From Gammaproteobacteria bacterium (lineage in GTDB: Bacteria > Pseudomonadota > Gammaproteobacteria > Tenderiales > Tenderiaceae), in NCBI GenBank assembly GCA_021731365.1, contig JAKFXL010000029.1:53474-117473 (forward strand): 64,000 bases of DNA, read 5' to 3'. Position numbers and translations under genes: made by a program. The notes below the pieces were generated by a model, which saw nothing but the letters and a program-made list of their open reading frames with translations, searched no databases and was not told the DNA's origin. Numbering within the stretch: the first letter of the stretch is position 1; every line of letters begins with the position of its first letter. Shown here piece by piece: positions 26,677-37,300 of this stretch.

Positions 26677-27810
26677 ATGGTGACCAGCTTGCGTGTTCTT
26701 CACGTCTACCGTACTTATTATCCTGACCCTCCTGGCGGATTGCAGGAGGCGATAAGACAGATTGCTCTTGCAACGAAGGCTCACGGCGTTATTACACAAA
26801 TTTTTGCATTATCCGAAACGCCTACCCCCATTGAATGCAAACGAACGGAAGGTGTGGTTGTTCGTGCGCGTTCTTGGGCAGAGCCGGCCTCATGCAATCT
26901 GGGAGGGAGGGCTGCATTCACTCGATTCGCCAAACTGGCAAAACAAGCGGACGTGATCCACTACCATTTTCCATGGCCATTCGCTGATTTGCTGCACTTG
27001 CTTGTGAGCCCCTCTATTCCAGCAGTGATGACCTATCATTCTGACATTGTGAGGCAACGATGGCTCGGCCGGGTCTATGCTCCAGTAATGTCACATATGC
27101 TTCGTTCAATGCGAATAATCGTTGCAACCTCGCCAGCTTATGCGCAAACCAGCCCAATTTTATCAGACCCCTCTATTCGAAATAAGGTGCGAATCATTCC
27201 TCTCGGCATTGAGGAAAGTTCATATCCTAAAGTGGGGGATGATTCCGTATTTCATCGAATCGGCATTTCTGCGGATCAGCCCTATTTTCTGTTCATCGGT
27301 GTGCTTCGTTATTATAAGGGTGTCCATTTTTTGATTCAGGCAGCGAAAATGGTTGGATGCAAGATAGTCGTTGCGGGTTCAGGGCCTGAAGGTGAGGGGT
27401 TACGTAAACTTGCCAATGAAATTGGTCTGGACAATGTTGTGTTTGCTGGACAGGTGACAGATACAGAGAAAGTGGCCCTACTTAATCGGTGTCACTCGCT
27501 TATTTTACCTTCACACTTGCGATCCGAGGCTTTTGGCATGGTGCTCGTTGAGGCTGCAATGTTCAGCCGCCCGCTGATTTCTTGCGAGATAGGGACGGGT
27601 ACATCGTATGTGAATGCACATGAAGAGACTGGTTTGGTTGTCTCCCCAGAATCACCAGAAGCATTGGCTCGTGCCATGAATGTACTGCTGACTGAGAATG
27701 GGCTGGCTGCACGAATGGGAGCTGCCGCACGAGCCCGATATGAAAAACTCTTTTCCGGACCCGCGCTGGGACAAGCCTACATTGAGCTGTATCGGGAGGT
27801 TTGCCAGTGA
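26677..27810 (+). CDS. glycosyltransferase family 4
   Basis: GT-B enzyme, 377 residues from ATG 26677. N-terminal acceptor side: VLHVYRTYYPDPPGGLQEAI. Linker and donor side: FLFIGVLRYYKGVHFLIQAA, the IVVAGSGPEG loop, and the EX7E-type motif in LRSEAFGMVLVEAAMFSRPLISCEIGTG. Another in-frame ATG at 26608 lies inside the preceding gene and gives an odd N-terminus, so 26677 is preferred. The stop overlaps the GTG of the wbpV-like gene. Related enzymes in this position add mannose- or rhamnose-like sugars to the initiating residue; the donor here is unknown. Confidence 0.85.
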   Translation: MVTSLRVLHVYRTYYPDPPGGLQEAIRQIALATKAHGVITQIFALSETPTPIECKRTEGVVVRARSWAEPASCNLGGRAAFTRFAKLAKQADVIHYHFPWPFADLLHLLVSPSIPAVMTYHSDIVRQRWLGRVYAPVMSHMLRSMRIIVATSPAYAQTSPILSDPSIRNKVRIIPLGIEESSYPKVGDDSVFHRIGISADQPYFLFIGVLRYYKGVHFLIQAAKMVGCKIVVAGSGPEGEGLRKLANEIGLDNVVFAGQVTDTEKVALLNRCHSLILPSHLRSEAFGMVLVEAAMFSRPLISCEIGTGTSYVNAHEETGLVVSPESPEALARAMNVLLTENGLAARMGAAARARYEKLFSGPALGQAYIELYREVCQ

Positions 27811-28772
27811 ATCAGGCAAGACCAGACGCGCTTGTAACAGGAGGGCAGGGGTTCATTGGCAGGGCTTTGCTGTATCGTTTTCAGGAACTGGCTTGGCCTG
27901 TGATTGGCGTCTCTCGTTGCACCTCTACAGTCGATTATATTCGGACCGGCCCAGCCCTTAATGCAAAGGCGGATTGGCGACCATTGCTGAATGGACGAAC
28001 TATTGTGGTGCATACGGCCGCCAGGGTACATGTAATGCGGGATTCTGTTGCTGACCCACTGGCTGCGTACCGCGAGATAAACGTCGATGGAACATTGAAT
28101 CTGGCGCAGCAAGCGGCTGAGTCAGGTGTGCGTCGCTTTGTATTTATCAGTTCGATTAAGGTGAACGGTGAGCTAACCATGTCTGGGCAACCATTTATGG
28201 CAGATGACTCGCCCAATCCCAAAGATCCTTATGCAATTTCGAAGGCGGAAGCGGAAGCGGCTTTGCTGCGCTTGGCCATTGAAACTAATATGGAGGTTGT
28301 GATCATCCGTCCACCGTTGGTCTATGGGCCAGGAGTAGGTGCTAACTTTCTTCGTATGATGCACTGGTTGAAACGAGGCACACCGTTGCCGCTGGGGGCT
28401 GTCCGAAATAATTTACGTACCCTGGTGGGATTGGATAATCTGGTTGATCTGGTTGTCACCTGTATGAAACATCCGGCAGCGGCAAACCAAGTATTTCTTG
28501 CGGGTGATGACGTGGCTGTTTCTACAGCTGATTTATTGCGCCGCTTAAGCAGAGTGTTGGGGGTGCCTGCACGTCTGATCCCAGTACCTGTATGGATGTT
28601 GGAAGCTGGGGCAGCTTTAGTGAGCAAGAGTGCAGAGATGCAACGACTGTGTGGCAATCTGCAGGTAGATATTTCCAAGGCACAAGAAAAGCTCGGATGG
28701 AAACCTCTGGTAAATCTGGATGAAGGACTGAGGCGAACGGCGCTTTGGTATCGTGATAACGGTCGGATTTAG
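27807..28772 (+). CDS. NAD-dependent sugar epimerase/reductase, WbpV-like
   Basis: Extended SDR, 321 residues. ALVTGGQGFIGRALL is the NAD loop, VHTAARVHVM and FVFISSIKVNGE follow, then DPYAISKAEAEAAL holds the Tyr-Lys pair. This pattern matches WbpV/WbiG-like 4-keto reductases that finish UDP-QuiNAc or UDP-FucNAc. The order wbpV-like, wbpL-like, wbpM-like is the one in P. aeruginosa O6 and relatives. GTG 27807 is chosen since it overlaps the preceding TGA (GTGA). Product configuration (gluco or galacto) cannot be told from sequence alone. Confidence 0.8.
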   Translation: MNQARPDALVTGGQGFIGRALLYRFQELAWPVIGVSRCTSTVDYIRTGPALNAKADWRPLLNGRTIVVHTAARVHVMRDSVADPLAAYREINVDGTLNLAQQAAESGVRRFVFISSIKVNGELTMSGQPFMADDSPNPKDPYAISKAEAEAALLRLAIETNMEVVIIRPPLVYGPGVGANFLRMMHWLKRGTPLPLGAVRNNLRTLVGLDNLVDLVVTCMKHPAAANQVFLAGDDVAVSTADLLRRLSRVLGVPARLIPVPVWMLEAGAALVSKSAEMQRLCGNLQVDISKAQEKLGWKPLVNLDEGLRRTALWYRDNGRI

Positions 28773-28776
28773 AAGT

Positions 28777-29823
28777 ATGCAGCCGCAATATATTGATGAG
28801 CTGATAATTGTCTGTTTACTAGCCACCGTTGTAATTAGCATATTTATGGTTGCAGCTGTTAGGCACTATGCAATCGAACAGTTACTGGACCATCCCAACG
28901 AACGCAGCTCACACACAACGCCCACTCCAAGAGGAGGAGGACTGGCCATTGCCGTTGTCTTCCATGTGGGAGTTGTGATTCTGTGGTGGGTTGATCTCCT
29001 GCCTTCAACTGCCGCACAAGCACTATTGGGCGGCGGCATTTTAATTGCGGTCATTGGCTGGATAGATGACCATCGTCATGTTCCCGCTGGTTTACGTGCA
29101 CTTGTTCATGTTGTCGCTGCATCCTGGGCTGTCTACTGCATGGGGGGTATATCCCAATTAAATCTGGGCAGCTTTTTCCTACCATTGCCTGGCATTGGCT
29201 CATTTCTGGCTGTGATTGGTATTGTCTGGTTAATCAATCTCTATAACTTCATGGATGGTATCGATGGTATAGCCGGAGGGCAGGGTGTGGCTGCGGCGTT
29301 GATGGGCGGGATACTGTTGTGGCTGGCGGGGAATCAGGGGTTGGCGCTGACGGCATGGTTATTGGCCGCGACATGTGCTGGATTTTTGGTCTGGAATTGG
29401 CCGCCAGCACGTATCTTTATGGGGGATGTGGGCAGTGGTTTGATTGGTTTTATATTTGCTGTGCTAGCGTTGGTAAGTGAACAGTCGGGGGCGGTACCCC
29501 TATTGATATGGGTATTGCTGCTGCTAATTTTTGTGGGGGACAGTACGCTTACCTTGCTTAACCGTATGATTAAAGGGGAGAAGTGGTATACTGCACACCG
29601 TAGCCACGGTTACCAGCGCTTGACCCAGAGAGGCTACTCTCATCGGAGAGTGACCCTCTGTTTTATCGGGATAAATGTCCTGCTATTATGGCCGTTGGCA
29701 CTGTGGGCATGGTGGGCTCCGGAGTTAATGTTGCTGTTATTGGGTAGCGCTGCTGCTGCTACTACATTTGTCTGGTGGTACATACAGTTTATGGATGCTG
29801 TTAAACCGGAAGATTGCAAATAG
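28777..29823 (+). CDS. undecaprenyl-phosphate sugar-1-phosphate transferase, WbpL/WecA-like
   Basis: Integral membrane initiator that links a HexNAc-1-phosphate to undecaprenyl phosphate, the first step of polysaccharide assembly. The 348 residues have about ten spans. Conserved cytoplasmic loops are visible: HPNERSSHTTPTPRGGG near 35-51, NLYNFMDGIDGIAG with the DGID acidic motif near 150, FMGDVGSGLIGF near 215, and the later basic HRSHGYQRL. ATG 28777 is taken over GTG 28753 because the latter lies within the preceding gene. It is the only initiator gene in the window. Confidence 0.92.
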   Translation: MQPQYIDELIIVCLLATVVISIFMVAAVRHYAIEQLLDHPNERSSHTTPTPRGGGLAIAVVFHVGVVILWWVDLLPSTAAQALLGGGILIAVIGWIDDHRHVPAGLRALVHVVAASWAVYCMGGISQLNLGSFFLPLPGIGSFLAVIGIVWLINLYNFMDGIDGIAGGQGVAAALMGGILLWLAGNQGLALTAWLLAATCAGFLVWNWPPARIFMGDVGSGLIGFIFAVLALVSEQSGAVPLLIWVLLLLIFVGDSTLTLLNRMIKGEKWYTAHRSHGYQRLTQRGYSHRRVTLCFIGINVLLLWPLALWAWWAPELMLLLLGSAAAATTFVWWYIQFMDAVKPEDCK

Positions 29824-29825
29824 CT

Positions 29826-31703
29826 ATGGTTCAATTTAATCGTCGTACTGCTGTTATTTTTCATGATTTGTTAATGGTGATGTTGGCATGGAGTTTGGCC
29901 TTCATGCTGCGTTACAGCATTGCCCATTTTGAGATTGATTGGCATCAGTTTGTCATTAGCCTGCCCATAGTGGTCGCTGCACAGGGGTTGGCGCTGTGGT
30001 GGACGGGGCTCTATCGTAGCCTATGGCGTTTTGCCAGTTTGCCAGATCTCTGGAATATCTCACGTGCTGCCTTATTGGGTGTTACCGCTATTGGGCTACT
30101 GCTGTTTCTCTATAACCGGATTGAAGGCGTGCCACGTTCAACGTTTTTAATGTACCCGATGTTCCTAGTCTTTTTGTTGGGCGGCCCACGCCTGATTTAC
30201 CGGTTGTGGAAAGATTATGGAACGGTGCCAAAAGGCGTTTCACGCACTATTAATACGCAACGTGTATTGATTCTAGGTGCGGGTAGCGCCGCGGAGATGT
30301 TGGCGCGTGATATGCGGCGGGCTACGGAATATCAGCCAGTGGGTTTTTTGGATGATAATATCCAATTGAAAGGGGCCAAGGTTCAGGGATTGCCCGTATT
30401 TGGCCGGCTTGATCAACTGCAAACAATCACTCAAGAAAACGCCATTGATATGGTGGTGATTGCCATGCCCTCCCTAAATAATACACAGATGCAACGTATA
30501 GTGACGTTGTGTGAAAATGCACGGGTTAATTTCCGCACACTACCCAAAGTGGAGGATCTTATCTCTGGCGAGGCTGGACTGCAGGCACTGCGTCGTGTAT
30601 CGATTGAAGACCTGTTGGGGCGTGACCCTGTGACGTTGGACTGGAAAGAGATCAGCCAGGGAATTGCCGGTAAGGTAGTGTTTGTTACCGGTGGTGGTGG
30701 CTCGATTGGTTCTGAGCTCTGTCGTCAAATTGCCAAGCTTGGTCCTGCAACGCTGGTGATCCTGGAACATTCCGAGTTCAATCTATATAGTATTAAAATG
30801 GAGTTGCGTAACAACTTCCCCAATCTTGAACTTGCCCCCCATTTGATTGATGTTTGTGACGAAGTGGCCCTGGATCACGCCTTTACACGTTACAAGCCTG
30901 AAGTAGTATTTCATGCGGCCGCGTATAAACATGTGCCCATGCTTGAGACGCAGGTAAGAGAGGCAGTTCGTAACAATGTGCTGGGGAGCCGGGCGGTAGT
31001 GCTCGCCGCTGATCGCCATAGTGCTACCACTGTGGTCCTGATCTCAACGGACAAGGCTGTTAATCCCGCTAATGTGATGGGGGCCAGTAAACGTGCGGCT
31101 GAAATTTTTTGCCAGAATTTTAATACGCGTTCTAAAACACATTACATTACTGTTCGCTTTGGCAACGTGCTTGGTTCTGCGGGCAGTGTGGTGCCACTGT
31201 TTCGTGAGCAGATTGAGCGGGGTGGGCCGGTGACGGTTACCCATACTGATATCACCCGTTATTTCATGACGATCCCGGAGGCGACGCAGCTGATTATGCA
31301 GGCCGCAGCCATGGGCGCGGGTGGAGAGATTTTTGTGCTGGAGATGGGAGAGCCCATTAAAATCAGTTATCTGGCAGAGCAGATGATTCGTCTCTCTGGA
31401 AAAATACCAGACCATGATATTGAGATCATTTATACGGGCCTGCGTCCGGGTGAAAAACTGTATGAAGAACTATTTCATGATCAGGAAAAACTGACCAAAA
31501 CACGTCATGAAAAAATTCTGCTGGCGCAGAGCAGGCATGTCGATTGGAACCACATTCAGCTGATTATGGAAGAGATGGAGAACGCCTGTCAGCGGTATGA
31601 CGAGCCGCTCTGTCGGTTGTTATTACAAAAGCTGGTACCTGAAATGGAACATCAGTCACCAATTGTAGATAATGTTGTTAAGTTAAACAGAGCAAAACCA
31701 TGA
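29826..31703 (+). CDS. wbpM: UDP-HexNAc 4,6-dehydratase, WbpM/FlaA1-like membrane enzyme
   Basis: Dehydrates UDP-GlcNAc at C4/C6 to the 4-keto-6-deoxy sugar used by the WbpV-like reductase. 625 residues: four membrane spans in the first 130, a CoA-binding-like domain around 140-270 ([16 protein letters not shown]), then the SDR domain with [15 protein letters not shown] near 285 and [17 protein letters not shown] near 408. The Tyr of the usual YxxxK is Met here, which is normal for the WbpM/PglF/CapD group. ATG 29826 follows the previous stop by two bases. The gene symbol is by homology in P. aeruginosa. Confidence 0.9.
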   Translation: MVQFNRRTAVIFHDLLMVMLAWSLAFMLRYSIAHFEIDWHQFVISLPIVVAAQGLALWWTGLYRSLWRFASLPDLWNISRAALLGVTAIGLLLFLYNRIEGVPRSTFLMYPMFLVFLLGGPRLIYRLWKDYGTVPKGVSRTINTQRVLILGAGSAAEMLARDMRRATEYQPVGFLDDNIQLKGAKVQGLPVFGRLDQLQTITQENAIDMVVIAMPSLNNTQMQRIVTLCENARVNFRTLPKVEDLISGEAGLQALRRVSIEDLLGRDPVTLDWKEISQGIAGKVVFVTGGGGSIGSELCRQIAKLGPATLVILEHSEFNLYSIKMELRNNFPNLELAPHLIDVCDEVALDHAFTRYKPEVVFHAAAYKHVPMLETQVREAVRNNVLGSRAVVLAADRHSATTVVLISTDKAVNPANVMGASKRAAEIFCQNFNTRSKTHYITVRFGNVLGSAGSVVPLFREQIERGGPVTVTHTDITRYFMTIPEATQLIMQAAAMGAGGEIFVLEMGEPIKISYLAEQMIRLSGKIPDHDIEIIYTGLRPGEKLYEELFHDQEKLTKTRHEKILLAQSRHVDWNHIQLIMEEMENACQRYDEPLCRLLLQKLVPEMEHQSPIVDNVVKLNRAKP

Positions 31704-32593
31704 ATCTTAAAGTAAAAAAAGCGGTCTTTCCGGTGGCTGGCATGGGCACACGTTTTTTGCCGGCCACAAAAGCCAATCCTAAAGAGATGTTGCCCATCGT
31801 CGACAAACCGTTGATTCAATACGCGGCTGAAGAGGCGATGGCAGCAGGAATCAACGAACTGATATTTGTGACCAGCAGCAGCAAACGGGCGATTGAAGAC
31901 CATTTTGATAAAAACTATGAGATGGAAAACGAGTTAGAGAAACGTGGCAAACATGATCTGCTTGAGGTGCTTCGTGGCATCGTGCCTAAAGGGGTTTCCT
32001 GTGTATACGTACGCCAGCCCGAGGCCCTGGGATTGGGCCATGCCGTCTGGTGTGCAAAACCGATCGTGGGAAATGAACCGTTTGCCGTTATTCTTGCCGA
32101 TGATCTGATTAATGGCGGTGAAAAATCCTGCCTCAGCCAGATGGTCGAAGTTTTTAATGAGCGCCAATGTAGTGTACTGGGCACAGAGCGTGTTGCGCCA
32201 GAAGAGACCAACAAATATGGCATTGTCAAAATCGATGATACAGAGAGTCGTCTACATCAACTCAATGGGATTGTTGAAAAACCACACCCTGAGGTTGCAC
32301 CATCAAATCTGGCGGTAGTTGGGCGATACATATTGACGTCAGAGATTTTCACTTTATTAGAGCAGACAGGGCGTGGTGCCGGTGGTGAAATTCAGCTGAC
32401 TGATGCGATTGCCAAACTGTTAAAAATACAAAATGTGCTTGCTTATGAGTTTGAGGGCAAACGTTACGACTGTGGTAGCAAACTTGGTTACCTACAGGCA
32501 ACCGTAGAATATGCCCTTGAACATAAAGAGCTTGGATCTGATTTTCGTCGTTACCTGAGATCTTTTGTTTGTGATGTTGGGTTGGACCGTTAA
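31700..32593 (+). CDS. galU: UTP-glucose-1-phosphate uridylyltransferase
   Basis: Makes UDP-glucose from glucose-1-phosphate and UTP. 297 residues with the nucleotide loop [21 protein letters not shown] near 9-29, AVILADDLI with the metal-binding Asp, the conserved GIVEKP, and [10 protein letters not shown]. The ATG overlaps the wbpM stop (ATGA), so it is translated with the polysaccharide operon. It closes the locus, and the stem-loop that follows marks the likely end of the transcript. Confidence 0.95.
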   Translation: MNLKVKKAVFPVAGMGTRFLPATKANPKEMLPIVDKPLIQYAAEEAMAAGINELIFVTSSSKRAIEDHFDKNYEMENELEKRGKHDLLEVLRGIVPKGVSCVYVRQPEALGLGHAVWCAKPIVGNEPFAVILADDLINGGEKSCLSQMVEVFNERQCSVLGTERVAPEETNKYGIVKIDDTESRLHQLNGIVEKPHPEVAPSNLAVVGRYILTSEIFTLLEQTGRGAGGEIQLTDAIAKLLKIQNVLAYEFEGKRYDCGSKLGYLQATVEYALEHKELGSDFRRYLRSFVCDVGLDR

Positions 32594-32615
32594 ACTTAAT
32601 GCTTAGCAATTTCTT

Positions 32616-32650
32616 ATTCCGGGCGCAGTGCAGGTGATGCCCGGAATTTG
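32616..32650 (+). terminator. stem-loop after galU
   Basis: A perfect 9 bp stem (ATTCCGGGC at 32616-32624 with GCCCGGAAT at 32639-32647) with a 14-base loop, followed by only two or three T residues. It sits 22 bases after the galU stop, where the operon should end. The weak T run leaves doubt whether it terminates on its own. Confidence 0.5.
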
Positions 32651-32806
32651 GTGGTTCCCACCTATATCGTCATTAAATGGCAGTCTCAAAAAATCTTTTG
32701 ATTTCCCCCCATTCATCCTCTATTTTGGCAGCATACGTTATATAGTATGAATCTGTCTTATCATGTTATTTCTCTTTTGTTTCACTATTTGATGAGTGGG
32801 TAGCCG

Positions 32807-33262
32807 ATGTTTAATGCCTATGCTGTAATTTTATGGCTTTTTTTACTCGGTGGTTTGGCGATCACCTTATGGGGCTGGTCTATTATCGCCACTGCACGCC
32901 AAACATTACGCTGGCCACAGGTCGATGGTGTTATTGAGCGTAGTGATGTTTTGTCGGATGAGGATGATCTATTGCCGATGATAGTGTTTAGTTACTTAGT
33001 GAATGGCCAGCAACAGAACGGTAAAGTAGAGTTTCCCGCAGGCACCATGCCTACCCCGGAACTAGCCGCCAGTTATGTAGAGCGCTACCCCTTGGGCAGC
33101 AGAGTGCGGGTGTTTTATAATCCAATGAATATTCAACAATCGACCCTGGCACCTGGAATGGGGCAGGGGGACTGGATGATATTTGCCTTGGGAGTAATGG
33201 CGACTATCGTGGCAATTATGAGTTTGGTGATGAGTGACTGGTATATTAGTATCGTTCAGTAA
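32807..33262 (+). CDS. DUF3592 membrane protein
   Basis: 151 residues with a hydrophobic span at each end (about 5-29 and 124-146) and an extracytoplasmic beta-rich middle (WPQVDGVIERSDV, PMIVFSYLVNGQQQNGKVEF, RVRVFYNPMNIQQSTL). This is the DUF3592 arrangement; its function is unknown. The upstream gap (32651-32806) contains TTGGCA at 32725 and TATGAA at 32746 with a short 15-base spacer, a weak promoter candidate. It is 42 bases before the RND adaptor gene and may be cotranscribed with it. Confidence 0.75.
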   Translation: MFNAYAVILWLFLLGGLAITLWGWSIIATARQTLRWPQVDGVIERSDVLSDEDDLLPMIVFSYLVNGQQQNGKVEFPAGTMPTPELAASYVERYPLGSRVRVFYNPMNIQQSTLAPGMGQGDWMIFALGVMATIVAIMSLVMSDWYISIVQ

Positions 33263-33304
33263 CGTTATACATGCGGTGATAAGTAATCATCGAAAGGGAT
33301 AAAA

Positions 33305-34339
33305 ATGGCGCTGCACAGACACTCTATTTTGATAAACACAGCGCTGCTGTTGGTGATGTGGTCTGGATTGACGTTGAGTGCAGAAAATAGTCAGCCACGA
33401 CCGATCACAACAAAGCTGTTGTCCGAGCTTGTGGTATATCCAGGCAAGTCTGCACCCGCACAGGTGTTGAGCCTGAATGAGAGTCGCATTAGTACGCAGT
33501 TGAGTGCGCTAGTGGGTTCAGTTGCAGTTAAGGTAGGGGATAAGGTTAAACGAGGTGAGCCACTTATCACTTTGATATGTGACGATGCCCGCCTGCAATT
33601 GAATCAGGTTCAGGCGAGCGTGGCGGTGATAGATGCACGGCTGGAGTGGCTGGCAGCACAACTGAAGCGGTCAGAGCAACTGCATAGCAGTGATAGCCTT
33701 TCTGCGGAATTGCTACAACAGCGTCAGAGTGAACTGAAAGTTTCAGAGGCAGAACGTGCCATGGCGATCGCCAGTACCAATATGGCCAAACTGAATGTGG
33801 CACGTTGTGAAGTAAACGCCCCTTTTTCTGGTGTGGTGACCTCGCGTTTGGTGGCAGAAGGTGAGTGGATAACTACAGGCACACCTGTGGTCACGCTGCT
33901 TGATACGCTACGTTTGGAGCTCTCCGCCCAGATTGGTGTGGACGATCTGGAAATGTTGCGACAGGCCAAACGTGTTGAGTTTGTTGCGCAGGATCAGCGT
34001 TATCCCCTGGCATTACGTGCCGCACCAGAAAAGGTCGATCCCCGCTTACGTCAACGTGAAGTACGCTTTAATTTCACGGATAACACCCCGCTACCAGGGC
34101 AGGTGGGACGGCTTGAGTGGAAAAACAGTATCGCCCATCTCCCTGCTGATCTAATCGTCAAGCGGGCCGGGCATCTGGGGATCTTCGTGATAGAACAAGA
34201 GCAGGCGCATTTTATTATATTGTCCGATGCCATTGAGGGGCGTCCTGCCTCCGTCAAACAGTTGCCTTCCAATGCACTTATTGCAGTGGAAGGGCGGCAC
34301 TCCTTACGTGATGGTGACCGGGTGATGGACGCACGTTAA
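33305..34339 (+). CDS. RND efflux periplasmic adaptor (membrane fusion protein)
   Basis: 344 residues. An N-terminal export signal covers about 1-27. A lipoyl-like half-motif follows (VGSVAVKVGDKVKRGEPLITL), then an alpha-hairpin (about 95-155, many Q/E/A residues), the second lipoyl half (CEVNAPFSGVVTSRLVAEGEWI), and a beta-barrel. There is no lipobox Cys. It bridges the inner-membrane pump and an outer-membrane channel. SD AAAGGGAT precedes ATG 33305. The stop shares one base with the pump gene's ATG. No outer-membrane factor gene is nearby, so a shared TolC-type channel is likely. Confidence 0.9.
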   Translation: MALHRHSILINTALLLVMWSGLTLSAENSQPRPITTKLLSELVVYPGKSAPAQVLSLNESRISTQLSALVGSVAVKVGDKVKRGEPLITLICDDARLQLNQVQASVAVIDARLEWLAAQLKRSEQLHSSDSLSAELLQQRQSELKVSEAERAMAIASTNMAKLNVARCEVNAPFSGVVTSRLVAEGEWITTGTPVVTLLDTLRLELSAQIGVDDLEMLRQAKRVEFVAQDQRYPLALRAAPEKVDPRLRQREVRFNFTDNTPLPGQVGRLEWKNSIAHLPADLIVKRAGHLGIFVIEQEQAHFIILSDAIEGRPASVKQLPSNALIAVEGRHSLRDGDRVMDAR

Positions 34340-37300
34340 TGTTAGTTCACCTATATAAAAATCACGTACTGGTTAATCTTACGTTTCTATTGGTACTGGT
34401 AGTGGGTTTTTTATCCTATGCACAACTCCCCCGTGAACAGGATCCAACCATCAATTTTAACTGGATAGAGATTCATACTGCGTTACCAGGGGCGGCGGCT
34501 ACCGACGTTGAAAAAAGAGTCACCAACGTACTGGAGAGCGCTGTACGTAAAATATCCGATATCAAGTTTGTATCCAGCACCAGCCGTGAAGGGTTGTCAG
34601 TCATCGTTGTTCGTTTTAATGATATTAACAGTAGCACTTTTGATAAACGTATTAATGATCTGCGCCGAGAAGTGCAGAGTAAAAGTGGAGAGTTGCCAGA
34701 GGATATCGATGAGCCGATGGTGATTGAAGTGACCACGGCTAACTCCATACCAACGGCAACGCTTATCATTAGTGGTGCAGGCGATGATGAGAACCTACGT
34801 TGGCAGGCACAGCAGGTAAAGCGTGATGTTGAGCGGATTCGGGGTATCGACCAAGTCTGGGACAGTGGCCTGCATGAACCGGAGCTGCAGATTCACGTAT
34901 TACCCGATAGATTAAACCATCTTGGTATTAGTATCGTTGACGTGGCCGACACTGTTAGCCAGTTTTTTCATGATCAAGCCGCTGGCTCAGTACAAGTGCA
35001 AAATCAAAATTGGCTGGTGAGAGTCATTGGTACCAGTAGTGATCCTGAATATTTAGCACAGTTACCCATACTCACGGCTCAAGGTGAAGTGACCTTGGGC
35101 ATGGTGGCAGAGGTATCACGCGGTCGTGCCAAAGAACGGCAACTGGTCCGTTATAACGGAGAACCCGCCGTAATGCTTGCCGTGACTAAACAGGCGCAAG
35201 TCAATACATTGCAGCTGGTAGAGCGGCTCAATGGTTACGTAGCTGATCGTAATCGGGTCAGTAACGGCACTGGTGTGCGGTTGGAGCTGGCCGATGACCA
35301 AACAGAGATTACCCGTAAAGCATTAACAGTCATGCAGAGCAATGCCTTGTTAGGGTTGGCAATGGTCCTGTTGGTATGCTGGTTTTTTCTCGGTAGCCGC
35401 ATAGCGTTGCTCACCGCGATTGGTATTCCCTTTATATTGGCCGGCACTTTCTGGTTGCTAAGTGGAATGGGACAGACGCTTAACGTGATGGTATTACTTG
35501 GAGTAGTGATTAGCCTGGGTATGCTGGTAGATGATGCCGTAGTTGTAGTGGAAGCAATATACTACCGAATGCAAAGAGGCATGGATGCATTAAATGCCTG
35601 TGTGGAGTCGATGAAAGAGGTCTTTGCCCCCGTAACCGCCGCTGTATTGACCACCATCGCCGCATTTTTACCCTTGATGTTAATGCCTGGCATACTGGGA
35701 AAATTTATGTACGTGGTTCCTCTGGTGGTGACTACTGCACTACTGCTTAGTCTGGTGGAGTCATTCTGGATGCTGCCAGCCCACATACTGGCCAGTAAGC
35801 TCAGTTTTAAAAAGCCGTCAAGGTTTCACCATTCACGTGTGAAAATGTTACATCTAGTACGAGTCAAATATACGCGTCTATTGATTAAGGCAATGCGTTA
35901 CCCAAAAATAGTATTGGCTATCATGGTGACATTTTTTATTGCCGCGACTGTTGTTGCCACCTCTGGGGCAGTTAAAGTTGATTTTTTTGCCTCAGACCCT
36001 ATTCGTAAATTTTACGTCAATATCACAATGCCTACCGGGACACCATTAGCGCAAACTTTAGACAAAGGTTTGCAAATAGAAAAAACCGTGCGTAACCACT
36101 TAACTCAAGAGGATACACGCGCCGTAGTTGTCTATGCGGGGCAGATCTTTACTGAAACAGGTGCGTTTGTTGGTGATCAATATGCACAGATACTTGTCTC
36201 TCTGACACCAGATGGAGATGGCCTGCGTACCGTTGATGAAGTGATGGATTCATTACGAACAGATGTCCTGGCAACCGTGGGCCCTACCAACATATCATTC
36301 CTGCGTTTGGCGGGTGGACCACCGGCGGCAAAAGCAATCAGCGTTAAAGTGCGTGGTGAGGAGATTGAAGATTTACGCGCAGCTGTGGCTGAAATAAAAG
36401 AGGTCATGCTAAAGAGCAATCTAATGAAGGAGATTGTTGACGATGACAGTGTTGGCCAGTTAGAGCTACGCTTGCGTGTAGATAGCGATGCTGCCCGTCG
36501 CGCAGGTGTTGATCCTGTGACCATTACGCGCATGATTCGTTTAATGGTTGATGGCGATGTGGTTGCCAGTATGCAAGATCAGGGGGAGGAGCTGAATATT
36601 CGTGTGCGTGCAAAGACCACACAGCTTGAAGCGATAGATGATCTACTACAAACAACCGTGCCAACAAAAGAGGGCGGCGAAATTGCACTCAACCGACTGG
36701 TAATAGCGGAGCGTGGTGAAGGGGTGGGCAATATTCGTCATTATGGATTCAGGCGAGCAATTACCCTGGAGGCAGATATTGATAAAGAGCAGACCAATAC
36801 CGTTGCTGCCAACAAAATCATCAGTGACGCATGGAAACAGATATCGTTACGCTACCCCAGTGTTGATCTCGATTTTTCCGGTGAGCTTGATGATATAGAG
36901 GAGAGCATGGGCGCGTTAACAATCCTCTTCTTCTTTGGCGTTATGCTTATGTATCTGGTATTGGGCACACAGTTCCGTAGCTACGTTCAGCCGCTGTTGA
37001 TACTGACCACCGTGCCTATGGCATTCAGCGGAGTGATATTTGGATTATGGATCACACAAAATCCACTCAGTCTCTATACGCTATATGGGGTAGTAGCGCT
37101 GGCAGGTATCGCCGTCAACGCCGCCATTGTGCTCATTTCAGCGGCTAATGACCGGCTGCGTGCGGGAATGTCGCCACTACACGCAACACTCTACGCGGCC
37201 AGGCGGCGTGTCATTCCCATCATCATTACCACAGCCACAACAGTTGCCGGCCTGTTCTCGCTTGCGACAGGATTGGGTGGCCATTCACTCCTCTGGGGTC

